DNA of 64,000 nt from Roseobacter sp. CCS2 (lineage in GTDB: Bacteria; Pseudomonadota; Alphaproteobacteria; Rhodobacterales; Rhodobacteraceae). The stretch is from contig NZ_AAYB01000004.1 of assembly GCF_000169435.1 (NCBI RefSeq), positions 62,001 to 126,000 of the forward strand, read 5' to 3'. The notes under the pieces were generated by a model, which saw only the letters and a list, made by a program, of their open reading frames with translations, was not told the DNA's origin and searched no databases. The translations under genes and the position numbers were made by a program. Below, in pieces: positions 8,917-17,291 of this stretch (position 1 is its first letter; each line of letters starts with the position of its first letter).

Positions 8917-9512
8917 GCCCGACCACCCATAAACAGACGGACCGTGCGATAGCTTTCAATCAACGCCAGCACACCAACAGGCATCGCAGGGGTACTGCGC
9001 GACACATCATGGCGATATTCATAGAAATGGGCCGCCAGCAACATCACTGCCTGGGCCAGGTCGCTTGGCAGATCAGACCACTCAGGACCAAAGCCCGCGA
9101 GCATCCCAATGCGCACCGATCCACCCGCAGACAACGCAGGCAAACACGTGCCAGCCGCCTGCAAACTCGGGCGCTGCATATCAGGCTCCAGATACCAGCT
9201 ATCCGCATCCACAGCCGTCTCCGCCCCCTGCATATTCAACAGCGTCACTTCACTAATCGCATTCACCGGGGCCACAGGCAGCGGCTGACGGCGGGCATCA
9301 CGCCATGCGGTCAAGGTCCAGCTAAACTCGCGCTCAATCAAGATCTTACCAGTGCGGGCCTCAATCGCGGCCATCGCCGCGCGCAGATAGCTTTCCAGCA
9401 CTGCATCTTGAACTCCATCGTCGGAAAACCCCGACCCCAGGCGCAAATGGTCTTGAAATGCAGCGACCGGAAGCGCCGACATGGGCACGGTGGTCTCTTC
9501 GACTAACATCAT
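8913..9512 (-). CDS. GTA gp6, head-tail adaptor protein
   Basis: About 199 residues; the adaptor ring below the portal (phage gp6-like/YqbG-like). The core reads FQDHLRLGSGFSDDG, YLRAAMAAIEARTGK and MLLAAHFYEYRHDV. The open frame extends further upstream to 9578, but I placed the start at 9512 because GGAG sits seven bases before the tandem ATGATG there. The extra upstream codons would run into a strong inverted repeat in the capsid-adaptor spacer. Confidence 0.88.
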   Translation of the reverse strand: MMLVEETTVPMSALPVAAFQDHLRLGSGFSDDGVQDAVLESYLRAAMAAIEARTGKILIEREFSWTLTAWRDARRQPLPVAPVNAISEVTLLNMQGAETAVDADSWYLEPDMQRPSLQAAGTCLPALSAGGSVRIGMLAGFGPEWSDLPSDLAQAVMLLAAHFYEYRHDVSRSTPAMPVGVLALIESYRTVRLFMGGRA

Positions 9513-9554
9513 GGAATTACTCCGAAAACTCTTATACCACTTCAGGCGATAGAT

Positions 9555-9636
9555 CCCGGGCGCACCCGCCCCCCGCATTGCTCGGACGGAAGGGAACTGC
9601 TAGACAATGCGAGGATTGTCTTGATGTGCGCCCGGG
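9555..9636 (-). other. Inverted-repeat region between GTA capsid and adaptor genes
   Basis: The spacer between gp5 and gp6 (9513-9683) is the largest inside the GTA structural block apart from the leader. It holds a perfect 11-bp inverted repeat, CCCGGGCGCAC at 9555-9565 and its complement at 9626-9636. Nested inside are CGCATTG/CAATGCG arms and a perfect 6-bp hairpin GACAAT-N6-ATTGTC at 9603-9620. There is no U-run after it, so it is not a standard terminator. It may protect the 3' end of capsid mRNA, set the ratio of capsid to downstream genes, or be a processing site. Confidence 0.55.
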
Positions 9637-9683
9637 CTGGGTACCGCGCGAAACACGCAGCACCCCATTCACGACCTCAGCGT

Positions 9684-10865
9684 TTAGCTGGCCGCGAATT
9701 TCAGCAGCTTGATCGCTGCAAAATCGCTCACTGCACCGCCAACACGCTTGGTCGCATAGAACAGAACATGCGGCTTGGCAGAGAACGGATCGCGCAACAC
9801 GCGCAGATCAGGACGCTCAGCCACAGTGTAGCCAGCAGAGAAATCACCAAAGGCGACAGACATGGAATTGTCATCAATATCGGGCATATCTTCGGCAATC
9901 AGCACGCGGTAGCCCAGCAAACGCGCAGGCTCACCCACCGCAATGCCGTCGACCCAAACAAAACGACCGTCATTGTCCTTCAACTTACGGATATGACCAG
10001 CCGTCTTGGAGTTCATGACAAAGGTCGCGTTGGCGCGGTACTCAGCACCCAGCGCATAAACCAGATCAATGATCGGATCAGCGCGGGTGATCCCACCAGC
10101 GGTTTCAGACGCCACATAGCCAAGGTTGCCCCAGGTCCAGTTGTCATTGGCCACGGTGCCATAGGTCAGCATACCCGTCGGCTTATCAACGCCGTCACCT
10201 TCGATAAACGCCATCGCCTCGGCACGGGCAAACTTGTCGGCAATCCGGCCAGCCAGCCAACCTTCAATGTCAAACGCGCTGTCATCCAGCAAACGCTGCG
10301 ATGCTTTCGGCAGGGCAGACAATTCATGCAACGGAATAGAAATGCGCTCAATACGCGGTGTATCGGTCTCGGCAACCGCACTCGCCTCAGTCGCCCAACC
10401 GGCACCCATTTCGGAATGATCAACCAGCACATCATAAGACGTCGCATCCACATTCACGACACTCGCAATCGAACGAATGGAAGCAGTCGAAGACAGCGTG
10501 TTCTGAATAGTATCCGCTGTTTGCGGATCCACCAGATAGCCACCATCAGCAGCCACAGCCGTGCCCATCGCTTTGCCTTCCATCTCAAGGCCGCGCAGCG
10601 CGTCATCATCGCCAGAGCGCAGGTAAGCGGCAAAGGCTTTCTGGTGTGGCGCATCCTCAGATGCCGCATGGGCCAGTGCCGTGCGTGAGGTCATCATTGT
10701 CTTTCGATCCAGCTTGTTCATCCGGTCATCCTGTTTTTGAAGTTTGGCATTCACGCCGTGGGAAAAGTCTTTGAAATCGCTCATAAACCCGGCAATCGCC
10801 GTGTTCAGAGACTGGGCAGGAGACACATCTTCCCCAGCCCGAGAATTGCTCTCAGTCTTACTCAT
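9684..10865 (-). CDS. GTA gp5, HK97-fold major capsid protein
   Basis: A 393-residue phage major capsid protein of the HK97 family. The N-terminal part (about 1-100) is a charged, coiled-coil-like scaffold/delta segment normally removed by the gp4 protease. The HK97 fold follows, with GGYLVDPQTADTIQ, ALPKASQRLLDDSAFDIEGW, FVMNSKTAGHIRKLKD and MSVAFGDFSAGYTVAERP. I chose the ATG at 10865, seven bases after AAAGGA; the in-frame TTG just before it is less likely. Confidence 0.95.
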   Translation of the reverse strand: MSKTESNSRAGEDVSPAQSLNTAIAGFMSDFKDFSHGVNAKLQKQDDRMNKLDRKTMMTSRTALAHAASEDAPHQKAFAAYLRSGDDDALRGLEMEGKAMGTAVAADGGYLVDPQTADTIQNTLSSTASIRSIASVVNVDATSYDVLVDHSEMGAGWATEASAVAETDTPRIERISIPLHELSALPKASQRLLDDSAFDIEGWLAGRIADKFARAEAMAFIEGDGVDKPTGMLTYGTVANDNWTWGNLGYVASETAGGITRADPIIDLVYALGAEYRANATFVMNSKTAGHIRKLKDNDGRFVWVDGIAVGEPARLLGYRVLIAEDMPDIDDNSMSVAFGDFSAGYTVAERPDLRVLRDPFSAKPHVLFYATKRVGGAVSDFAAIKLLKFAAS

Positions 10866-10897
10866 CAATCAATCCTTTGATCGTTGCTCGGGCGGGC

Positions 10898-11428
10898 TCA
10901 GTCCCGCGCCATCATTTGGCGCGCACCCTCAAATGCCGCAGCCATCTCGCGCATTGCAGTGGCTGCCGGGTCATCGCCCTTGGCCCCCACACGCGCATCA
11001 GGAAGCATCGGAAAAGTGACCAAAGACACCTCCCAAAGTTCCAACTCCGACAAAAGGCGTCCGCCCTTGTCATCCTTGCGGGCCTTCACGGTGCGATAGC
11101 CAATAGACAGACCATCAATCGCCTTGGCCGCAATCAGCGACGCGGCTTCACGACCCTTGGCCACATCGGTCAGCAACCGGCCTTTGACCCACAGACCCGT
11201 GGCATCCTCGCGCACCTCGTCCCACACACCAATCGGCTGGGCCGGGTCATGCTGCCACAACATCTTCACACCGCGCCCTTTGGCCAGCGACGCACCATAA
11301 GCGCCCGTCTCAACGGTATCGCCACCTTGGTCAGACTTACCAAACAGCGACGCATACCCGCTGATCACGGTGCCATCCGTGACGGTCACCTCAGTGCCAA
11401 GCGCACAAAACTTATGTTCCAAATTCAT
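10898..11428 (-). CDS. GTA gp4, prohead protease (HK97 family)
   Basis: About 176 residues; a HK97-type (S78) serine protease that trims capsid subunits during head maturation. The catalytic His and Ser are expected in KMLWQHDPAQPIG and DGLSIGYRT. There are two adjacent ATGs; I used 11428, which has GGAG seven bases upstream, while the one at 11431 shares its A with the gp3.5 stop. It lies directly before its substrate gene gp5, 32 bases away. Confidence 0.92.
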   Translation of the reverse strand: MNLEHKFCALGTEVTVTDGTVISGYASLFGKSDQGGDTVETGAYGASLAKGRGVKMLWQHDPAQPIGVWDEVREDATGLWVKGRLLTDVAKGREAASLIAAKAIDGLSIGYRTVKARKDDKGGRLLSELELWEVSLVTFPMLPDARVGAKGDDPAATAMREMAAAFEGARQMMARD

Positions 11429-11430
11429 CA

Positions 11431-11637
11431 TCAGGCTCCACTCAGCGCTTTCACAATTTCAAAAACCAACAATCCGGCGCAGCCGCAGACAATCAGCCAG
11501 ACCTGCCATTCCAAACGGGTCACCATGAACTCAATCCGGCCCAAGCGGACATCAACCTGCGCAAACCAGAAATCCGACACCGGCGGCGGGCCATCACGGC
11601 GCGGCTTGCCGTCCATCCCAACAACATTACGCGCCAT
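11431..11637 (-). CDS. GTA gp3.5, small membrane protein
   Basis: A 68-residue protein at the place of gp3.5 in known GTAs. It has a soluble Arg-rich N-terminus (MARNVVGMDGKPRRDG) and one C-terminal membrane helix around WLIVCGCAGLLVFEIV. The start at 11637 has GGAGG six bases upstream, inside the end of the portal gene, giving an 11-base overlap. Role unknown; not essential to the virion model as I know it. Confidence 0.8.
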   Translation of the reverse strand: MARNVVGMDGKPRRDGPPPVSDFWFAQVDVRLGRIEFMVTRLEWQVWLIVCGCAGLLVFEIVKALSGA

Positions 11638-12808
11638 CACCGACCTCCAGCGCAGGCAGTCCCAGCAACGACCGCTTCTCAGCATCCGTCAAAAAAGCGG
11701 CCTCACTCACCCGGCGCCACTGCGCATCCCGCTCGGCAGACAAGGCCGGGATCTGATCCAAATCAGGGCGCAACATCACGTCTTCGCCTGCGTAATCCGA
11801 CAACCAAACAGCAATCGCAGACATTACGCGGGTCGCCAGCGGCAACACCGTCAAACGATAAAACGCACGGTTCGCCTCTTGATAATTCGCATAGGTCGCA
11901 TCCCCCGGAATACCCAGCAGCATCGGCGGCACACCGTAAGCAATCGCAATCTCGCGCGCGGCAGCCTCTTTCGTCTTCTGGAACTCCATGTCAGAGGGCG
12001 AGAACCCCATCGGCTTCCAATCAAGCCCGCCTTCCAACAACATCGGACGGCCTGCATTCTTGGCCCCCTGATGCTGCGTCTCCATCTCGCACAACAACCG
12101 ATCATATTGATCATTGCTCAGCGAAGACTGACCATCCGCCCCACGATACACAATCGCACCAGACGGACGGGCCGCATTATCCAACAAAGCCTTCGACCAG
12201 CGCGACGCCGCATTATGCACATCAATCGCTGACGCCGCGGCTTGCAACGCAGAAAACCCATAATGATCATCTTGGGGATGAAAGCTCTTAATATGGCAAA
12301 TCGGGCTCAGCCCCTCAGCCACATTGAACCGATGCTTGCGACCATTGACCATATACTCATAACCAACAGGCCAGCCATCGGCCCCCGGAACCACAGACAT
12401 GCGATCAGACCGCAAAACATGCATCTCAACAGGCAAGGCCTCATCAGCCACAGCCTCCAGATACCCATTGCCGGTCAACAACACCTGTCCGAACAAAGCC
12501 TCCAACAACTCCGCACGGCCCTGCCCCGCATTCGGACGGGCCAACAGCGCCTGCACCGGATGCGTCTCATAACGACGGTCGGCATCCTGCAATACTACTG
12601 GCAAAGCCGCCGCCGCTTCTGCAATCAATTTCACCGCACGAAACCCAATCGGATTACCCGAAAATCCAGCCTTCGTCAGCGACACCACATCGCGCGGCGA
12701 CCAGGCAACACGACCGGCACTCGACATCGCCATCACACGCCCCGTGGCCGAGGCTTTCACCTCAACTCCAGACGTGTCTGGCTTGGTACGGTTTAAAAAT
12801 TCAAACAT
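11627..12808 (-). CDS. GTA gp3, portal protein
   Basis: A 393-residue HK97-family phage portal protein (PF04860 type), the dodecameric ring through which DNA is packaged. Visible family segments include FSGNPIGFRAVKLIAEAAA, LLARPNAGQGRAELLEALF, LLTGNGYLEAV and GIPGDATYANYQEANRAFYR. The start ATG at 12808 has GGAG six bases upstream. A 112-base spacer without obvious features separates it from the terminase gene upstream. Confidence 0.94.
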   Translation of the reverse strand: MFEFLNRTKPDTSGVEVKASATGRVMAMSSAGRVAWSPRDVVSLTKAGFSGNPIGFRAVKLIAEAAAALPVVLQDADRRYETHPVQALLARPNAGQGRAELLEALFGQVLLTGNGYLEAVADEALPVEMHVLRSDRMSVVPGADGWPVGYEYMVNGRKHRFNVAEGLSPICHIKSFHPQDDHYGFSALQAAASAIDVHNAASRWSKALLDNAARPSGAIVYRGADGQSSLSNDQYDRLLCEMETQHQGAKNAGRPMLLEGGLDWKPMGFSPSDMEFQKTKEAAAREIAIAYGVPPMLLGIPGDATYANYQEANRAFYRLTVLPLATRVMSAIAVWLSDYAGEDVMLRPDLDQIPALSAERDAQWRRVSEAAFLTDAEKRSLLGLPALEVGDGA

Positions 12809-12920
12809 TCAAAACTCCTAGTGCCGGTCGGTGGTGACCATCTGCAGTTCACGAAAAACAATTTGCCTCGGCGGGATTAGGAAATTGACACAGCACCGCG
12901 CGACAGCGCGCGCAACACCC

Positions 12921-14321
12921 TCAAAGCCCGCGAATACTGGGCTTTCGCCACTTCGCGGCAGGCTCAATCATCAAATCGTACAAAGCCCAGACCAACGCAT
13001 CGACACGATCCGGCGATCCTTTGCCCTCAAAACCACGGCTGGTCATCTGCGCCATCTGATCTTCCAGATCAGATAACCCCCGCACATGGGACACGCGCCC
13101 CTGCTCATAAAGCGCCGCAATCGGTTCCGCCCGCGCAACCTTACCCTTGCTGGCATGCACTGACCGATAGGGCACCATGCCATCCACCCCGCGCAGCACA
13201 GCCTCAACCATATCGCCGCCCTGATTGACCTCAGCCACCAACCGATCCGCCCCATGCCTGCGCATCGCCGCAATCGCGGCTTCCGCCCAAGCGGTCGGGC
13301 GTGCGGCAGACATACTGGCATCTTCCAACACAACCGCACGCCAGTCGTGCGGCGATCCGGTCATGACAACACCCGCCACCACAATCCCACATTGATCAGA
13401 CCCCGCATGCGACGTCCCCGGCGGGTCAATCGCCACAACAATCCGGTCCAACGCGGACACCTCACCCACCTGACACCCCGCCAAATCGGCCGAGGACCAC
13501 AACGCCCCCTCAACTTCGGTCAGCATGACGCCTTCCATCTCCTGACGACCCAGCGATGTGCCGCCATAGCGACCCTCAATCTCTTTGAGAAAACTATCCG
13601 CCAAATTCGCGCGGTTCGCCTGCGTCGCCGCATGGGTCACCACGGTCGTGTCGCGCTCTAGCAAATCACTCAGCATCTGCGACTTGCGCGGGGTAGTGGT
13701 AACACAAGCACGCGGGCTATCGCCCAAGCGCAACGCAAACTGCAACATATCCCAGGCCTCATCGCCACGACGCCACTTGGCCAGTTCATCCGCCCAGACC
13801 GCATCAAACTGCGGGCCACGCAAACTGTCTGGATCATGGGCCGAAAATACCTGCGCCTCAGCCCCGTTGGGCCATACCAACAAACGACGGCCCGCAATCC
13901 ACTCAGGACGTCGGTCAGGGGGGCAAACAGACAAAATACCACTATCGCCAAACACCATCACCTCACGGGCCTGATCCATGGTCTCACCCACCAAAGCCAC
14001 ACGGCGGGCAGCGCCTGGCGCATGGGGTAAAGCCCCTTCCACCATGCGCCGGACCCACTCAGCGCCAGCGCGGGTTTTACCCGCACCTCGTCCGCCAAGG
14101 ATCACCCAAGTACGCCAATCACCGCTTGGTGCGATCTGATGGGGCATCGCCCAAAAGTCGAAGAGATAGGGCAATGTCGCCAACTGTTCCGGTGTTAACA
14201 TCTCCAGAAATTGCTTCTGCCAAGAGGCTTTCGCGGAGGCGATCAAGCCTGCACCCGACGTCATGCCGGACGGCGTCATAGTCGATGGCATCTTCATCTG
14301 GGTCGGTTCCGAGTTTGGCAT
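12921..14321 (-). CDS. GTA gp2, large terminase
   Basis: A 466-residue DNA-packaging ATPase/nuclease. Walker A is GGRGAGKTRAGAEW at about residues 76-89 and Walker B is FDAVWADELAKWRR at about 168-181. The RNase H-like nuclease half begins around IVVAIDPPGTSHAGSDQCGIVVAG. In GTAs this enzyme packages random host DNA by headful. The start at 14321 has GAGGAG seven bases upstream; that ribosome site and the first 67 codons lie inside the gp1 frame. Later in-frame ATGs exist (14264, 14201) but the conserved WQKQFLEMLTPEQLATLPYL part begins near residue 34, so a start at or before 14264 is needed. Confidence 0.92.
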   Translation of the reverse strand: MPNSEPTQMKMPSTMTPSGMTSGAGLIASAKASWQKQFLEMLTPEQLATLPYLFDFWAMPHQIAPSGDWRTWVILGGRGAGKTRAGAEWVRRMVEGALPHAPGAARRVALVGETMDQAREVMVFGDSGILSVCPPDRRPEWIAGRRLLVWPNGAEAQVFSAHDPDSLRGPQFDAVWADELAKWRRGDEAWDMLQFALRLGDSPRACVTTTPRKSQMLSDLLERDTTVVTHAATQANRANLADSFLKEIEGRYGGTSLGRQEMEGVMLTEVEGALWSSADLAGCQVGEVSALDRIVVAIDPPGTSHAGSDQCGIVVAGVVMTGSPHDWRAVVLEDASMSAARPTAWAEAAIAAMRRHGADRLVAEVNQGGDMVEAVLRGVDGMVPYRSVHASKGKVARAEPIAALYEQGRVSHVRGLSDLEDQMAQMTSRGFEGKGSPDRVDALVWALYDLMIEPAAKWRKPSIRGL

Positions 14322-14538
14322 GAAAGCGCTCCTCAGCGGTCACCACTTGAAGGTGTGCCGCGTGTAATTGATTAAGTTTGCTTAGAACGTCTTTGAGGGC
14401 CACATCCTCACCCGCTTTAAATGCAGCAGTCATTTGCTCCAGCAGTTTGCGAATATCGCGCGACAGAACATCAACCTCGGCTAACCTTTCGGCAGCCAAG
14501 AATTCGGGGCTCAGCCCGTCATCGTTTTCTTCATTCAT
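14119..14538 (-). CDS. GTA gp1, small terminase-like protein
   Basis: A 139-residue acidic, helical protein at the head of the cluster. The middle (about 20-75) looks like a coiled coil (DVLSRDIRKLLEQMTAAFKAG, cut by KLNQLHAAHLQVVTAEERF). GTA gp1 is regarded as the small terminase partner of gp2. Its last 67 codons overlap the start of gp2 in another frame on the same strand. The ATG at 14538 has no strong ribosome site and is covered by one arm of a 10-bp inverted repeat. Confidence 0.85.
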   Translation of the reverse strand: MNEENDDGLSPEFLAAERLAEVDVLSRDIRKLLEQMTAAFKAGEDVALKDVLSKLNQLHAAHLQVVTAEERFHAKLGTDPDEDAIDYDAVRHDVGCRLDRLRESLLAEAISGDVNTGTVGDIALSLRLLGDAPSDRTKR

Positions 14539-14653
14539 TGTAAATTCAGACCTGTAAGGAAACTTCCGTTACGGTCGAGCGGCAAGGATCGCGTTCACTG
14601 ATCCCGGTCTTCTAGCAATGGGCAATTTACAATATTGACAGGTCAATTGTCAA
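14537..14653 (-). promoter_or_regulatory. Candidate GTA promoter and leader with inverted repeats
   Basis: Read on the minus strand there is a perfect -35 TTGACA (14653-14648), an 18-base spacer and TAAATT (14629-14624) as -10. The spacer region also forms an inverted repeat TTGACA/TGTCAA (14635-14640 and 14648-14653). A perfect 10-bp inverted repeat, ATTGTAAATT at 14537-14546 and AATTTACAAT at 14624-14633, links the -10 region with the gp1 start codon, 77 bases apart. In Rhodobacter capsulatus the GTA promoter is driven by GafA; whether these repeats are its binding sites here is a guess. Confidence 0.55.
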
Positions 14654-14711
14654 CCGAACTGGACATCTCCAACGCACGCACGGTTAACAATTTGTTATTA
14701 AAAGCAGCGCG

Positions 14712-15869
14712 TTAGCCGTCGTTCGCGCGCTCCGCTTCAATCTGACGCCACACCGCCACATTGCGGTTGTGATCATCCAGATTGGTCGCAAACGCATGGC
14801 CGCCGGTGCCGTCAGCCACAAAGAAAATATACTCTGTTGTGTCTGGATCAAGCGCCGCTTCGATCGCCGCCTGTCCAGGGTTGGCAATCGGTGTGGGCGG
14901 CAGGCCTTCGATGACATAAGTGTTCCACGGCGTCGCACCGCGCAGCTCACTCTGGCGCAATCCACGGCCCAAAACACCCTCGCCCCGCGTAATTCCATAG
15001 ATAACCGTCGGGTCCGTCTGCAAACGCATGCCACGGTTCAAACGGTTCACAAACACGCTCGACACCTGACGACGCTCATCCGGCACGCTGGTCTCTTTCT
15101 CGATGATGCTGGCAAGGATCAACGCCTCCTCAGGCGTCTCCAGCGGCAAACCATCCACGCGGTTCTGCCAAGCCTCAGCCAAGATCGCTTCTTGCGTCTC
15201 ACGCATCCTGCGCAGCACGGATGATACCGTATCACCGTCAGAAATGTCATAGTCGCGCGGGGCCAAAGACCCCTCGGCGGGTGCGTCGGTCACGTCGTCG
15301 CGCAGGATATCAATTTCGCCAAGGGCATTCATGATCTGCCAGCTGGTTGCACCTTCGGCAATAACCAACCGGAAGGTCGCGCTTCCATCGGCTTTGACCT
15401 CAGTATAGGCCGCTGGCGGTTCTTCGTCAGACACCACAAACCCAGCAAGTTCAACGAACTGATTGGTTGCGGGGTCCAATTCACGCACGTCAACAATCGT
15501 GCGATTAATGCCAACACGGTAAATCACCTCAGCGCCGCACGTATTGCGGCCACCACGGGTCACAATATCCACGATCTCTTCCATCGACGCGGCCTCAGGC
15601 ACACGAAACCGACCTTGCTTTAACTGGCCAGATTTTTCGGTATAATCCGCACCCAACTCAAAAATAAAAGGTGAGGAGATAGCACTCTTCTCAACCAAAT
15701 CCGCACTCACACGGCTAAAAGTGCCGCCACCGGGCACCTCAAGGCAGATCGCGGCCTCCAACGGGCCCGCAGCGCGGTACTCTCGCGCGCCCCAAGCCAC
15801 AACACCGGCAATCAGGAACAAGCCAACGATCAGAAACGTAAAAGCATTCGACGCGATATGCCGCCACAT
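14712..15869 (-). CDS. mltG: Endolytic murein transglycosylase
   Basis: A 385-residue inner-membrane lytic transglycosylase (YceG family) that cuts nascent glycan strands and so terminates their elongation. One N-terminal membrane helix (about 8-27, AFTFLIVGLFLIAGVVAW) anchors a periplasmic domain. The catalytic glutamate lies in ASIIEKETSVPDERRQVSSV and is followed by LQTDPTVIYGI, the family signature. The start ATG overlaps the fabF stop (TGATG), so the two genes are coupled; the fabF-mltG pair is common in alphaproteobacteria. Confidence 0.95.
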   Translation of the reverse strand: MWRHIASNAFTFLIVGLFLIAGVVAWGAREYRAAGPLEAAICLEVPGGGTFSRVSADLVEKSAISSPFIFELGADYTEKSGQLKQGRFRVPEAASMEEIVDIVTRGGRNTCGAEVIYRVGINRTIVDVRELDPATNQFVELAGFVVSDEEPPAAYTEVKADGSATFRLVIAEGATSWQIMNALGEIDILRDDVTDAPAEGSLAPRDYDISDGDTVSSVLRRMRETQEAILAEAWQNRVDGLPLETPEEALILASIIEKETSVPDERRQVSSVFVNRLNRGMRLQTDPTVIYGITRGEGVLGRGLRQSELRGATPWNTYVIEGLPPTPIANPGQAAIEAALDPDTTEYIFFVADGTGGHAFATNLDDHNRNVAVWRQIEAERANDG

Positions 15870-17128
15870 CAGTCCACTTTCCCAAAGACAACGCTGGCGT
15901 TGGTGCCGCCAAAACCAAAGGAATTGGACAGCGCCACGTCAATCTTTGCAGGGCGCTTTTCATTGGCACACAGATCGACGACCGTCTCGCAATCAACCGT
16001 ATCAAGGTTGATCGTCGGCGGGGCAACCTGATCACGGATCGCAAGGATCGAAAAAATAGCCTCAATCGCACCAGCAGCACCCAACAGGTGACCTGTCATG
16101 GATTTCGTCGACGACATCTTCAGCGATGACGCAGCATCGCCCACCAACCGCTCCACAGCGCCCAATTCAATTGTATCGGCCATGGTGGATGTTCCGTGCG
16201 CATTGACGTAATCAATCTGGCTCGGCTCAATCCCCGCATTGCGGCACGCCGCACGCATCGCACGCTCAGCACCCTCATGATCGGGCGGCGGGGCCGTGAT
16301 GTGGTGGGCATCGCCACTCAAACCATATCCCAGCACTTCGGCGTAAATCTTGGCACCGCGGGCCTTCGCGTGCTCATATTCTTCAAGCACGACAATCCCC
16401 GCACCTTCGCCCATGACAAATCCATCCCGGTCCGCATCCCAAGGGCGGCTTGCCTTTGTGGGATCATCATTATGCTTTGTGCTCAGCGCCTTACAAGCGT
16501 TGAACCCGGCCATACCAAGCTCACAAATCGCGGCTTCTGCACCACCGGCGATCATCACATCCGCATCGCCGTGCTGGATCAAACGAGACGCATCACCAAT
16601 CGCATGTGCACCTGTCGAACAGGCCGTCACGACCGCATGGTTCGGACCGCGAAAGCCATATTTGATCGAAACCTGACCCGAAATCAGGTTAATCAAAGCG
16701 CCCGGCACAAAGAAAGGTGAAATGCGACGGGGTCCCTTTTCGGCCATCATCACGGCGGTATTGGCAATGGAATTCAGACCACCGATACCCGAACCGATCA
16801 TCACGCCAGTCCGCTCAAGATCCTCGCGGTCTTCTGGCGTCCAACCGGAATCTTCAATGGCTTGCTGTGCTGCAGCCATGCCAAAAATAATGAAAGTATC
16901 GATCTTACGCTGCTCTTTCGGATCAAGGTACTGATCGGCATTAAACGTACCATCTGATCCATCGCCCAGCGGGACTTCACACGCGTATTGCGTGGTTAAA
17001 CGGCTCGGATCAAAGCCGGTAATCTTGCCAGCACCAGACTGACCATCCAAAATCCGTTCCCAGGATTTTTCCACACCGTCCGCAAGGGGTGTGACCAACC
17101 CCAGACCTGTCACAACAACACGACGCAT
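15869..17128 (-). CDS. fabF: Beta-ketoacyl-ACP synthase II
   Basis: A 419-residue elongation enzyme that condenses malonyl-ACP with acyl-ACP in fatty acid synthesis. The thiolase-fold triad is visible: Cys in TACSTGAHAIGDA, His in NAHGTSTMADTIELGA and His in KSMTGHLLGAAGAIEA. The start MRRVVVTGLGLVTPLADG is typical. It is co-directional with acpP, fabG and fabD but separated from acpP by an opposite-strand gene, so it probably has its own promoter in the 163-base gap upstream. Confidence 0.96.
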   Translation of the reverse strand: MRRVVVTGLGLVTPLADGVEKSWERILDGQSGAGKITGFDPSRLTTQYACEVPLGDGSDGTFNADQYLDPKEQRKIDTFIIFGMAAAQQAIEDSGWTPEDREDLERTGVMIGSGIGGLNSIANTAVMMAEKGPRRISPFFVPGALINLISGQVSIKYGFRGPNHAVVTACSTGAHAIGDASRLIQHGDADVMIAGGAEAAICELGMAGFNACKALSTKHNDDPTKASRPWDADRDGFVMGEGAGIVVLEEYEHAKARGAKIYAEVLGYGLSGDAHHITAPPPDHEGAERAMRAACRNAGIEPSQIDYVNAHGTSTMADTIELGAVERLVGDAASSLKMSSTKSMTGHLLGAAGAIEAIFSILAIRDQVAPPTINLDTVDCETVVDLCANEKRPAKIDVALSNSFGFGGTNASVVFGKVD

Positions 17129-17291
17129 ATTCTGCCCTCACCTCTTGGCGTATTTGGCCCACTGATAGCCTAGCCGGTGGTCTAGGGGCAAGGGCAGCAG
17201 TCAAGATCGGCAAGGATAGGACACATGCGTTTCATCAGGTCTTAAGGCATTGGCGGTAGATGTGATGCAGAGACGAAGAAGGAATAGCAGC

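Noticed and set aside
9621-10688. 355-residue plus-strand frame opposite the capsid gene
   Set aside because: Shadow of the HK97 capsid gene; no start signal and no recognisable domain.
10877-12232. 451-residue plus-strand frame opposite GTA gp4-gp3
   Set aside because: Composition is Arg/His/Gln-rich shadow coding; the minus strand encodes clear protease, gp3.5 and portal proteins with ribosome sites.
719-14538. Prophage interpretation of the phage-like cluster
   Set aside because: Gene order and sizes match Rhodobacter-type GTA (short tape measure, gp12-gp15 set), and no integrase, repressor, replication genes or att sites are seen.
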